Source of the DNA: an uncultured Lachnospira sp.
Lineage (GTDB): Bacteria > Bacillota > Clostridia > Lachnospirales > Lachnospiraceae
Length of the DNA: 15,358 bases
Assembly (NCBI GenBank): GCA_934358235.1
Contig: CAKRKK010000038.1
Coordinates: 1-15,358, forward strand
Reading direction: 5' to 3'
Below the pieces are notes generated by a model that was not told the origin of the DNA, made no database searches, and saw nothing but the letters and a program-made list of their open reading frames with translations. The number at the start of each line of letters is the position of its first letter. Position 1 is the first letter of the stretch. Positions 5,317 through 13,132 of the stretch are shown here, one piece after another. The position numbers and the translations under genes were made by a program.

Positions 5317-5324
5317 TGTGTAGC
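5317..5324 (+). repeat. attR core, direct repeat TGTGTAGC
   Basis: This second copy of the 8-bp repeat marks the right junction. The base after it (C5325) completes the alanine codon left open at 932-933, and the carboxypeptidase frame resumes at ATG 5326. Confidence 0.8.
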
Positions 5325-6102
5325 CATGTCTGAATATATATGTGGCTCAGAGGATGTATTTGTTGGGAAAATGAATGAAAAAGCAAAAGAGCTGGGAATG
5401 GAGCAGACTCATTTTGTGAACTGCTGTGGGCTTGACGCAGATGGACACATTTCAAGTGCAAAGGATGTGGCGCTTATGAGCAGGGAGCTTATAAACAGCC
5501 ATCCTGAGGTTAAGGAATTCAGCAATATATGGATGGAGGATATAACACATATCACGCGTAATGGAGAAAAAGATTTTACATTGTCTAATACTAATAAGCT
5601 TATAAAGCAGTATAGCTATGCAACAGGACTTAAAACAGGTTCAACAGGAAAAGCAGGCTGCTGTCTGTCAGGAACAGCAGTAAAGGATGGCATTGAGCTT
5701 ATAGCAGTAGTGATGGCTGCGCCAACAAGTAAGATAAGATTTAAGGATGCTATAACACTTCTGAACTATGGCTTTAGCGTGTGCAGCATATATCAGGATA
5801 CGGCTGCACTAGAAACAGAGCAGGTAGAGGTTAAGGCTGGTGTGAAGGATAAGGTCAGAGTAGAAAAAGCAGAGGATTTTTCATATATGTTTCTTAATCA
5901 GTATAATCCATCTGATATACGAAGAGAGTGTGTGTTTGATAATGTGAGTGCGCCGGTTGGTGAAAAGGATGAAGTTGGGGTTATTAATTATTATTATAAG
6001 GATAGTCTTATAGGTACGGTTTCTATAATTGCTAAGGAAAACATACCGCTTATGAATTATAAGGATTCATTAAGAAAAGTACTAAAGTTATTAGGTGCAT
6101 AG
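5325..6102 (+). CDS. dacF: D-alanyl-D-alanine carboxypeptidase (DacF-like), C-terminal part, gene interrupted
   Basis: This is the 3' portion of the carboxypeptidase begun at 425. It opens with MSEYICGSEDVFVGKMNEKA, which in intact homologues directly follows the S-x-N-D-A motif. It carries the KTG motif (in GLKTGSTGKAG, K273 in the rebuilt protein), then the C-terminal beta domain of PBP5-type enzymes (from about residue 320) and an amphipathic end (Y-K-D-S-L-R-K-V-L-K-L-L) that may contact the membrane. The ATG at 5326 is an internal methionine with no ribosome-binding site, so this half is probably not translated alone. The frame is open throughout, with no sign of decay. Excision of the element would restore 428 residues, a normal length for the family. 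Confidence 0.9.
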
Positions 6103-6111
6103 CATTGTTGC

Positions 6112-6140
6112 TTTAAAAAAATATCAATATATGTTACAAT
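6112..6140 (+). promoter_or_regulatory. Possible promoter for rarA
   Basis: A TACAAT -10 box (6135-6140) has a weak TTTAAA -35 match 17 bases upstream (6112-6117). It lies in the 77-base gap between dacF and rarA, so rarA need not depend on transcription through the interrupted gene. The -35 box is poor. Confidence 0.35.
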
Positions 6141-6179
6141 ATATGATAAAAAGTACATTTTGCTATGAAAGGACAGCTT

Positions 6180-7508
6180 ATGGATTTATTTGAATATATG
6201 CGTGAAAGTAATAAAGAAAATGAATCGCCACTTGCTATGAGATTAAGGCCAAGAACGTTGGAAGAGGTGGTTGGACAGCAGCATATTGTTGGTAAGGATA
6301 AGCTGCTATACAGGGCAATTAAAGCAGATAAATTAAGTTCAATTATATTTTATGGACCACCAGGAACAGGAAAGACAACACTAGCCAAGGTTATTGCTAA
6401 TACGACAAGTGCAGATTTCTGTCAGGTGAATGCAACTGTAGCTGGTAAGAAGGATATGGAAGAGGTTGTTGCAAAGGCAAAGGATAATCTTGGGATGTAT
6501 GCAAGAAAAACAATACTTTTTGTGGATGAGATACACAGATTTAATAAAGGCCAGCAGGATTATCTGCTGCCCTTTGTTGAGGATGGTACACTCATACTTA
6601 TTGGTGCAACAACAGAGAATCCATACTTTGAGGTTAATGGGGCTTTGATATCAAGATCAATTATATTTGAGTTAAAGCCTTTGTCTAAGGACGATATTAA
6701 GGAAATATTAAAAAGAGCTGTGTATGATAAAGAAAGAGGCATGGGAAGCTATAAGGCAGATATCAATGAGGAAGCGCTGGAGTTTCTTGCAGATATATCC
6801 AATGGCGATGCAAGAAGTGCACTTAATGCGATAGAACTTGGAATACTGACAACTGACAGGTCGGAGGATGGAAAGATTCATATAGATCTTAAGACAGCAG
6901 AGCAGTGTATACAGAAGCGTGCAGTAAGATATGATAAGACAGGTGATAATCATTATGATACTATATCAGCTTTCATAAAAAGCATGAGAGGTTCAGATCC
7001 GGATGCAGTCAGCTATTACCTCGCAAAGATGCTGTATGCAGGTGAGGATATCAGATTTATAGCAAGAAGAATAATGATATGTGCCAGCGAGGATGTTGGT
7101 AATGCTGATCCTAATGCACTGGTGGTAGCAGTAAGTGCAGCACAGGCAGTAGAACGGATTGGTATGCCTGAGGCAAGGATTATATTATCGCAGGCGGCAT
7201 TATATGTGGCCTGTGCACCTAAAAGCAATGCTGGATACCTGGCAATAGATAAGGCACTTGAGCTTGTCAGGACTACTAAAACACAGCCAGTTCCAGTTCA
7301 TTTGCAGGATGCCCACTATAAGGGTTCGGCAAAGCTAGGGCATGGTATAGGATACAAGTATGCACACGATTATCCTAATCATTATGTAAAGCAGCAGTAT
7401 CTTCCCGATGGACTTGAAGGAACAACATTCTATGAGCCTACCGATAATGGCTATGAGAAATGTATAAAAGAACATCTGGATAGAATAAAGACAGAAGCAG
7501 ACAATTAA
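6180..7508 (+). CDS. rarA: Replication-associated recombination protein A (AAA+ ATPase)
   Basis: This is the RarA/MgsA clamp-loader-like AAA+ ATPase that acts at stalled replication forks in the cytoplasm. The 442-residue protein has the Walker A motif GPPGTGKTT (59-67), Walker B FVDEIH with D116-E117, sensor 1 IGATTENP, and the conserved RarA C-terminal region (HYKGSAKLGHGIGYKYAHDY). The length is normal. I prefer the ATG at 6180 over the one at 6165, because AAAGGA (6168-6173) is the only ribosome-binding site and sits 6 bases before it, and MDLFEYMRE is a typical start for these proteins. A 36-base gap follows before the DUF5717 gene with no terminator, so they may be co-transcribed. Confidence 0.95.
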   Translation: MDLFEYMRESNKENESPLAMRLRPRTLEEVVGQQHIVGKDKLLYRAIKADKLSSIIFYGPPGTGKTTLAKVIANTTSADFCQVNATVAGKKDMEEVVAKAKDNLGMYARKTILFVDEIHRFNKGQQDYLLPFVEDGTLILIGATTENPYFEVNGALISRSIIFELKPLSKDDIKEILKRAVYDKERGMGSYKADINEEALEFLADISNGDARSALNAIELGILTTDRSEDGKIHIDLKTAEQCIQKRAVRYDKTGDNHYDTISAFIKSMRGSDPDAVSYYLAKMLYAGEDIRFIARRIMICASEDVGNADPNALVVAVSAAQAVERIGMPEARIILSQAALYVACAPKSNAGYLAIDKALELVRTTKTQPVPVHLQDAHYKGSAKLGHGIGYKYAHDYPNHYVKQQYLPDGLEGTTFYEPTDNGYEKCIKEHLDRIKTEADN

Positions 7509-7544
7509 TTATACGGGTTATGTATATTGCAGACCATATAGCTT

Positions 7545-10500
7545 ATGATTGTACAGAGTAACACAGGATTGGAGAAGGAATTAGTGAAGGAGTATATAAA
7601 CAGGCTTTCAATGGGAAAGTTTATAACAGATACGCCAGATATCTTAGAGCCTGGTAATATAATACGTGAAGAGGTATTGTGTGGAACGTATAGCAAGAAA
7701 CAACTGCATATTAAGGCGGATGATGTTATAAAGGGGGTAGTGTACTCTTCTGACTGCCGTGTTACTATAAAGAATAATACATTTATGGGAAAGGAATGTA
7801 TTATAAGCTATGTTGTAGATGCAAGGGTGCTTGAAGATAAAGAACAGATAGAGGGAAAGTTTGTCATTGAAAGTAATGCAGCAGAAAAAGAGATTACCTA
7901 TGTTATAACGGGCTGCACACAAAAGGTTGATACAAGCTTTGGAAAAGGAGACGATTTATTTCACTTTACTAATCTTGTTCAGAAGTCGGTGGAAGAGGCA
8001 GCAGCCTTATATAGGTCGGATAATTTCAAGAAAATATTTCTTAAAGCTGATGAAACACTCATTAATCTGTATGACAGCCTGTATGATAGTGATAATGTAT
8101 ATGTATCAATGGAAGAATTTCTTGTTGCCATAAAAAAGAAATCGCCTGTTACCTTTAACGTTAATGATAAGTCACGCAGCTACAGCCTTGCAGAGGGTAG
8201 TGAAAAGGATAGCATTATCCTACAGAAAAGTGGCTGGGGATATATAGAGCTTGAAGTCAGCTGCCCTTCAGATTATGTCATAATGAAACGTGGAAGGCTT
8301 ACATCGGAGGACTTTGTTGGAGATGTATACGAGCTTGAATATCTGATAGATTATAGCAGACTTCATAATGGTAATAATTATACAGCTATACATATTCGTT
8401 CCCTTGATAGTGAAGAAATAGTTGAGTTAAATATCTATAAGGAAAAAGCAGTTCATACAGGACAGAGTGGGATTGCATATAATACAATAGCAAATGAGCT
8501 GGCAGAGGATTCAGACTTTGATATGCGTATGGAGCTTAAGACAGCAAGAATAGCTCTGATGCAGGCATATATTGCTTTTAGAACAAAGCAGATAAGCCGG
8601 GAACAATGGATATCAGACACTAATAAAATGCTTATGAGAGCACGCGGATTGAAAAAAACGGACATAATATTTGATGTGTTTCAGGCTGGACTTGACTTTA
8701 TAAGTGGAAATGTTTCTGATGGAAGACTTATACTTGAAAATATTAAAGACAGGATATTAACAGATGTTGATAATCATGTTGAATTATATTGCCTTTATCT
8801 TTATGTCAGTACATTAGAGAAGAAGGATATCTTATATACATCAGATGTAGCGCAGATAGTCAGTAAATACTATGAGAATGGCTATGACACCTGGAAATTG
8901 TTATGGATATTGTTCTATATAGATGGACAGGTAGAAAATAACAGAAGCATCAAGCTTATAAGGATAAAGGATACATTCAAGGATGGGTGTACAAGTCCGG
9001 TCATGTATATTGAAGCGTTGAATATATATAATGCACAGCCTGAGCTTTTAAGGGTTATGAACCGATTTGAGGTACAGGTTATTTCAGAGGGCATAAAGTA
9101 TAATATAATAACGAAGAAGCTTGCCAGACAGGTGTCATATGTTATTGGAAATGAAAGAAATGCGGATAGCGTAAATATAGAATTATTAAAAAGATTATAC
9201 GCCATATATGATGACGATGAGATACTTGAGGTACTTATAGTTCATATGATAAGGACCGGAATTACACAGGAAGAGGATTTTGTATATTATGAAAAAGCAG
9301 TCCTTCGTGGGATAAGGATAACAAGACTTTATGAATTCTATATAGCGTGTATAAGAAAAGATATTACCGTAAGGCTGCCTAAGATAGTGCTTATGTATTT
9401 TTCTTATGATTCGGGTGTGAATTATTCCTGGAAATCCTTCCTGTTTGCCAATATTGTGTATCATAAAGAGCAGTATAAGGAAATATATACTTCCTACGAA
9501 CAGACAATAGAACTGTATGTATATGAACAGCTAAAGCAGGGGCATATTGATAAGTGGCTTGTGTATCTTTATAAAGAATTCTTAAAGCCACAGCTTCTAA
9601 AGAAGGATACAGCAGCTTTTATAGCACAGCTTAGGTTTATGTACCGCATAACCTGCTATGATGATTATGTAAAGGCAATAATTGTTAAATATGGAGAGCT
9701 TAATGATGCAGTGGTGTATGAGGTTACAGGAAGGGATACATATCTTCCGATTTATACAAAAGAATGTTCAATAGCATTTTTATGTAGTGATGGCTGCAGA
9801 AGACGTAATACTATCAATTACGAGATAGAGAAAATATTCTCAGAGCCTGATGATATGTCAGAGTATGACAGTTATGATGTGGATGATAAATATATTACTA
9901 TATATAAAACTTTATATTATAGGAGAAAACGCATTTATAAAACTAATACTCTGGAAATGTATAAAAAAGCACTGAAAATTGATGGAATATCAGATTCATA
10001 TAAAAGAAAGCTGAATTCCTGGATGATAGAATTCTATTCAGGCTATTATAAGGGCGAAAGCTTTAAAGAGGAGTATCAGTCACTTGACACATATAATCTT
10101 GGAGTAATGGATAGTGCGGTTCTTATAGAACTGTTGTTAGATTATGGAATGTATTATGAAGCAAAGCAGCTTATAGAACGATATGGATATGCATATGTTT
10201 CAGCAGACAGATTATTTAAGTTTATGGTGCACGAGATAGATGCCAGTATGAATTCAGAAGAATATAAAACTGTTATAACTGAATATGTGTTTAAGAAGCA
10301 TCTGTATAATGAACAGATACTTATATATATGGTTGACAACTATAATGGCAGCAGTTCTGATATGTATAAGCTGTGGAAGGCGGCAGAGGGCTTTGGAGTA
10401 AGTACCAAGGCTCTTTCTGAGAGAATAATATCACAGATGTTGTTTACAGGAACAATATCAGACAGATTAACAGAGGTTTTTGAGAATTATTATAAGAATG

Positions 10501-11183
10501 CACCGGTTAATACAATCGTTAAAGCATACACGTTCTATAATTCTTATAATTACATTATGAAGAACATAAAGGCAGCTTCTATAGTGTTTAAGGTGGTAGA
10601 AGAGGCATATCGTGATAAAGCAGGACTGCCATTAGCCTGTTATGTTGCATGGATGAAAAGAGCAGCTTCACAGATTACAGAATTGAAGAATTCGGACATG
10701 CTGGGTATGGCACAGGCACTGCTTAATGAGCTGTGTGAAAAAGAGCTTATATATGACTATTATAGAAGCTTTAAGGGTGTGCTGAATATACCTTATAATG
10801 GATACGGGCTGACTGTTATAGAATATTATGGAGCTCCTGATAAGAAGGTGGAGCTGAATTATAGAATTAATGATAATAAAACATATGAAACTGTTGTTAT
10901 GAAATGTGATGCCTGTGGCATATTTACACACAGACTGGTTTTGTTTTATGATGACAAGGTTAATTATTATTTTACATTACAGGATGGAAGCAGGTCACAG
11001 GAATATAATCTGGTGTATGATGATATAGGACAGAATGATACATACGCAAGGTATGATTCAATCAATGACTGTCTGGCAAGTGATGAGCTTCACGATATGG
11101 TTACCCTTAAGAAGCTTATGAGCAGTTATGTCATAGAAGATTATGTGACAGGAGAGCTTTTTACACAGTTAGGGAATAATTAA
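7545..11183 (+). CDS. DUF5717 family protein, very large, Ig-like domains plus helical repeats
   Basis: The 1212-residue protein is of unknown function, and I recognise it as the DUF5717 family found in Lachnospiraceae. Residues 45-123 form a beta-rich Ig-like unit with the motif GVVYSSDCRV then F-M-G-K-E-C-I-I-S-Y. A second, related unit at about 226-302 (CPSDYVIMKRGRL then F-V-G-D-V-Y-E-L-E-Y) suggests internal duplication. Residues about 330-1020 are continuous helices with TPR/HEAT-like spacing. The last section (about 1080-1165) is beta-rich again. There is no signal peptide, TM helix or nucleotide-binding motif, so it is probably a cytoplasmic scaffold. The ATG at 7545 has no clear Shine-Dalgarno sequence, so translation may be weak or coupled. 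It is the first of four co-directional genes through 14632, spaced 55 bases, a 4-base overlap and 8 bases apart. Confidence 0.75.
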   Translation: MIVQSNTGLEKELVKEYINRLSMGKFITDTPDILEPGNIIREEVLCGTYSKKQLHIKADDVIKGVVYSSDCRVTIKNNTFMGKECIISYVVDARVLEDKEQIEGKFVIESNAAEKEITYVITGCTQKVDTSFGKGDDLFHFTNLVQKSVEEAAALYRSDNFKKIFLKADETLINLYDSLYDSDNVYVSMEEFLVAIKKKSPVTFNVNDKSRSYSLAEGSEKDSIILQKSGWGYIELEVSCPSDYVIMKRGRLTSEDFVGDVYELEYLIDYSRLHNGNNYTAIHIRSLDSEEIVELNIYKEKAVHTGQSGIAYNTIANELAEDSDFDMRMELKTARIALMQAYIAFRTKQISREQWISDTNKMLMRARGLKKTDIIFDVFQAGLDFISGNVSDGRLILENIKDRILTDVDNHVELYCLYLYVSTLEKKDILYTSDVAQIVSKYYENGYDTWKLLWILFYIDGQVENNRSIKLIRIKDTFKDGCTSPVMYIEALNIYNAQPELLRVMNRFEVQVISEGIKYNIITKKLARQVSYVIGNERNADSVNIELLKRLYAIYDDDEILEVLIVHMIRTGITQEEDFVYYEKAVLRGIRITRLYEFYIACIRKDITVRLPKIVLMYFSYDSGVNYSWKSFLFANIVYHKEQYKEIYTSYEQTIELYVYEQLKQGHIDKWLVYLYKEFLKPQLLKKDTAAFIAQLRFMYRITCYDDYVKAIIVKYGELNDAVVYEVTGRDTYLPIYTKECSIAFLCSDGCRRRNTINYEIEKIFSEPDDMSEYDSYDVDDKYITIYKTLYYRRKRIYKTNTLEMYKKALKIDGISDSYKRKLNSWMIEFYSGYYKGESFKEEYQSLDTYNLGVMDSAVLIELLLDYGMYYEAKQLIERYGYAYVSADRLFKFMVHEIDASMNSEEYKTVITEYVFKKHLYNEQILIYMVDNYNGSSSDMYKLWKAAEGFGVSTKALSERIISQMLFTGTISDRLTEVFENYYKNAPVNTIVKAYTFYNSYNYIMKNIKAASIVFKVVEEAYRDKAGLPLACYVAWMKRAASQITELKNSDMLGMAQALLNELCEKELIYDYYRSFKGVLNIPYNGYGLTVIEYYGAPDKKVELNYRINDNKTYETVVMKCDACGIFTHRLVLFYDDKVNYYFTLQDGSRSQEYNLVYDDIGQNDTYARYDSINDCLASDELHDMVTLKKLMSSYVIEDYVTGELFTQLGNN

Positions 11184-11238
11184 TGCGCAGGTATAAATAA
11201 AACAGGTGCAAAGAGCAGGAACAGAAATGAGGATTAGT

Positions 11239-12315
11239 ATGGATAATGCGCTTATAGCAGGAATTGAATATGATAGTAATGTAGTACAGCAGGCCTGCGT
11301 TTATGATATGAGTATCAGGGAGCCGGCAGCGTGTGAGGGTGTAAGAGGACTTACCATAGAAGCTGCAATTACTGAAATATGCTCAAGGTATGGAGTAGCT
11401 AAGCCTGACAGCCTGTGCATAACAACTAAAGCATCCTCACGCAGTGAGCTGGATGAAATAGCATTGCAGCTTAAGGAGGCTGGAGTACCGGAAGAAAGTT
11501 ATGTGATTACAGGTCCTATGGAAAGCTTTGCATATTATGCATATTCTCAGAGGAAGGAGCTGTATAAGTCCGGAGTTGTCCTTATGGATTATGAAGACAG
11601 CGCTATAAATATACATAGATTATCCTATAATACCATCAATGGTTTGCAGTATATAACAGAAGAGAGCAGGCGGTATATAACAGAGGATATAATAAAGGAT
11701 ATGGCAGAGTGCCAAAGGTTTACAGAGTACCTTGAAGAGTATTTTAAGGAAAATATGGCATCTGCAGTATATCTTACTGGCAAGGGCTTTGATGTTGACA
11801 GGCTTCCTGAAAGGCTGGCTAAAGCATTAATACGCGGCAGGAAAGCATTTACCGGACAGAATCTATATGTAAGAGGTGCCTGCTTTGCAGCTTATGAGCA
11901 CATGTATGAGGATGTGTTTGATAATGTAGTATTACTTGTTGAGGGCTGTATTAAAGTTAATATAGAGCTTGATATAAGCGAACACGAAAGACCTATGAGA
12001 TTTCGCATGATAAAGCAGGGAACTAACTGGTATATGGCTGACAGAAGTGCAGATTTTATAATCGAGGATATGAATTCTATAACACTTAGGATTACGAATA
12101 TACAAGGTGAGAGTAAGGATAAGGTTATAGATATAAGCGATATACCTTACAGGGAAGGAAAAACAACAAGAATAAGGCTTGAAGTAAAGCTGGTATCACA
12201 GAATAAATGTGAGATTACTATAAAAGACCTTGGCTTTGGGGAATTGTTTAAATCCTCAGGCAGGGTTATAACACAAGAGTTGGACTTAAGTGAGGCAGAT
12301 GTATGGGTACAATGA
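11239..12315 (+). CDS. DUF5716 family protein, actin/Hsp70-like fold suspected
   Basis: The 358-residue protein (start at 11239) belongs by recognition to the DUF5716 family, usually beside DUF5717. It begins NALIAGIEYDSN, a strand-turn like the phosphate-1 loop of actin/Hsp70-type ATPases. VVLMDYEDSAINIHRL (about 113-128) resembles their phosphate-2 region, and AVYLTGKGFD (176-185) followed by L-I-R-G-R-K-A-F-T-G-Q-N-L-Y-V-R-G-A matches the adenosine-motif position, ending in the family's R-G-A-C-x-A-A. The C-terminal part (about 235-358) is beta-rich and closes with ITIKDLGFGELFKSSGR. ATP binding is inference. Starts at 11206 (GTG) and 11227 (ATG) are possible, but GAGG six bases before 11239 and the N-terminal sequence favour 11239. 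Its stop overlaps the next gene as ATGA. Confidence 0.75.
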   Translation: MDNALIAGIEYDSNVVQQACVYDMSIREPAACEGVRGLTIEAAITEICSRYGVAKPDSLCITTKASSRSELDEIALQLKEAGVPEESYVITGPMESFAYYAYSQRKELYKSGVVLMDYEDSAINIHRLSYNTINGLQYITEESRRYITEDIIKDMAECQRFTEYLEEYFKENMASAVYLTGKGFDVDRLPERLAKALIRGRKAFTGQNLYVRGACFAAYEHMYEDVFDNVVLLVEGCIKVNIELDISEHERPMRFRMIKQGTNWYMADRSADFIIEDMNSITLRITNIQGESKDKVIDISDIPYREGKTTRIRLEVKLVSQNKCEITIKDLGFGELFKSSGRVITQELDLSEADVWVQ

Positions 12316-13124
12316 TTTTATGCAGGGATAAGGTTGCAGCTACGCCGTTATATATCAGTTCTTTAGATGTCAGCTTATACACAGAGGAAGAATTGTGCTA
12401 TTACATATATAATAATATATATATACTTACTAATGATTTTGTGAGTGATGACCTTATACATTTCTTAAGAGAAGAAACAAAGGATGCTCCGCTTGCAGAC
12501 AGGATAGAGGAGTTAAGAAGCCAGGGCGCGGGACTTGCAGCTATACTTGTCACTATTCTTAAATCGGTTGATTATTATTCAATAAGTGAAATAGACCAGA
12601 TAAGTGAAATATTAAGTGTGCTTGATAGCCAGAATGTATATGAGAGGCTTAAGTCGAGGGCTGATACTTATCTTGAACGAAAGAATTATTACAAGGCAGC
12701 AGACTGTTACAGAAATATAATAGAAGAATATAAGTGTAATGCACCAGGTGCGTTTGTCGCGCGGGTGTATCATAATCTTGGAGTTTCATATGCGAGAATG
12801 TTTTTGTATACACAGGCAGCAGAGAGCTTTAAGACCGCGTATGATATAGGACAGTATCAGGAATCCTATAAAAGCTATCTTTCTGCAAAATGTTTTATAG
12901 ACAGAAATAACGGTCCGTTAAAGGAGGAAGCCTCAGAGGAAGAGTGTGCTGTAAGAAAGCGGATTGAAAGCCTTATGGATAATGCACAGTATCAGGATGA
13001 ATATAGAAGGTTAGAGGAGCTGGAAAACAGAAAGGAACAGGGCGATGTGGCATATTATAACAGAGCTGTGAAGGATATGCTAAAGGAATGGAAGAAGGAC
13101 TATTGTAAATATACTGCGAGGTGA
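12312..13124 (+). CDS. TPR-containing protein of the DUF5716/DUF5717 cluster
   Basis: The 270-residue protein is cytoplasmic with no signal peptide or membrane segment. Residues 1-100 are a conserved-looking front (ILCRDKVAATPLYI, then EEELCYYIYNN). Two tetratricopeptide-like helix pairs follow at about 108-140 (ERLKSRADTYLERKNYYKAA) and 150-182 (YHNLGVSYARMFLYTQAAES), then a charged helical tail. TPRs bind protein partners, and the neighbours suggest it docks on the DUF5716 or DUF5717 protein. The ATG at 12312 overlaps the previous stop as ATGA, a sign of translational coupling. An ATG at 12303 with GAGG seven bases upstream would add three residues and cannot be excluded. The specific function is unknown. 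Confidence 0.75.
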   Translation: MILCRDKVAATPLYISSLDVSLYTEEELCYYIYNNIYILTNDFVSDDLIHFLREETKDAPLADRIEELRSQGAGLAAILVTILKSVDYYSISEIDQISEILSVLDSQNVYERLKSRADTYLERKNYYKAADCYRNIIEEYKCNAPGAFVARVYHNLGVSYARMFLYTQAAESFKTAYDIGQYQESYKSYLSAKCFIDRNNGPLKEEASEEECAVRKRIESLMDNAQYQDEYRRLEELENRKEQGDVAYYNRAVKDMLKEWKKDYCKYTAR

Positions 13125-13132
13125 TATAACAG

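Larger units (their letters stand above)
926..5324 (+). mobile_element. Large-serine-recombinase element inserted in dacF (about 4.39 kb)
   Basis: The element lies between identical 8-bp repeats TGTGTAGC at 926-933 and 5317-5324, one copy of which belongs to the target. Removing 4391 bp joins codons GAT GCG TGT GTA GCC ATG TCT GAA, giving D-A-C-V-A-M-S-E in frame. The only intact mobility gene is the large serine recombinase next to the right end, the usual place for such an integrase. The rest is mosaic: HTH remnant, phage-type gene, PIN toxin-antitoxin remnants, a PBECR3 gene and orphan gene tails. There are no conjugation, structural or replication genes, so the element is a reduced derivative of an integrative element or prophage. 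Whether it still moves is not known, but the recombinase and both ends look intact. Confidence 0.85.

Noticed and set aside
5276..5461. Minus-strand frame across the right junction
   Set aside because: It is the shadow of the carboxypeptidase C-terminal half and crosses the att junction, with His/Ser-rich antisense composition.
7644..10931. Several minus-strand frames inside the DUF5717 gene
   Set aside because: All lie opposite a long, clearly coding frame and have antisense-type composition with no start signals.
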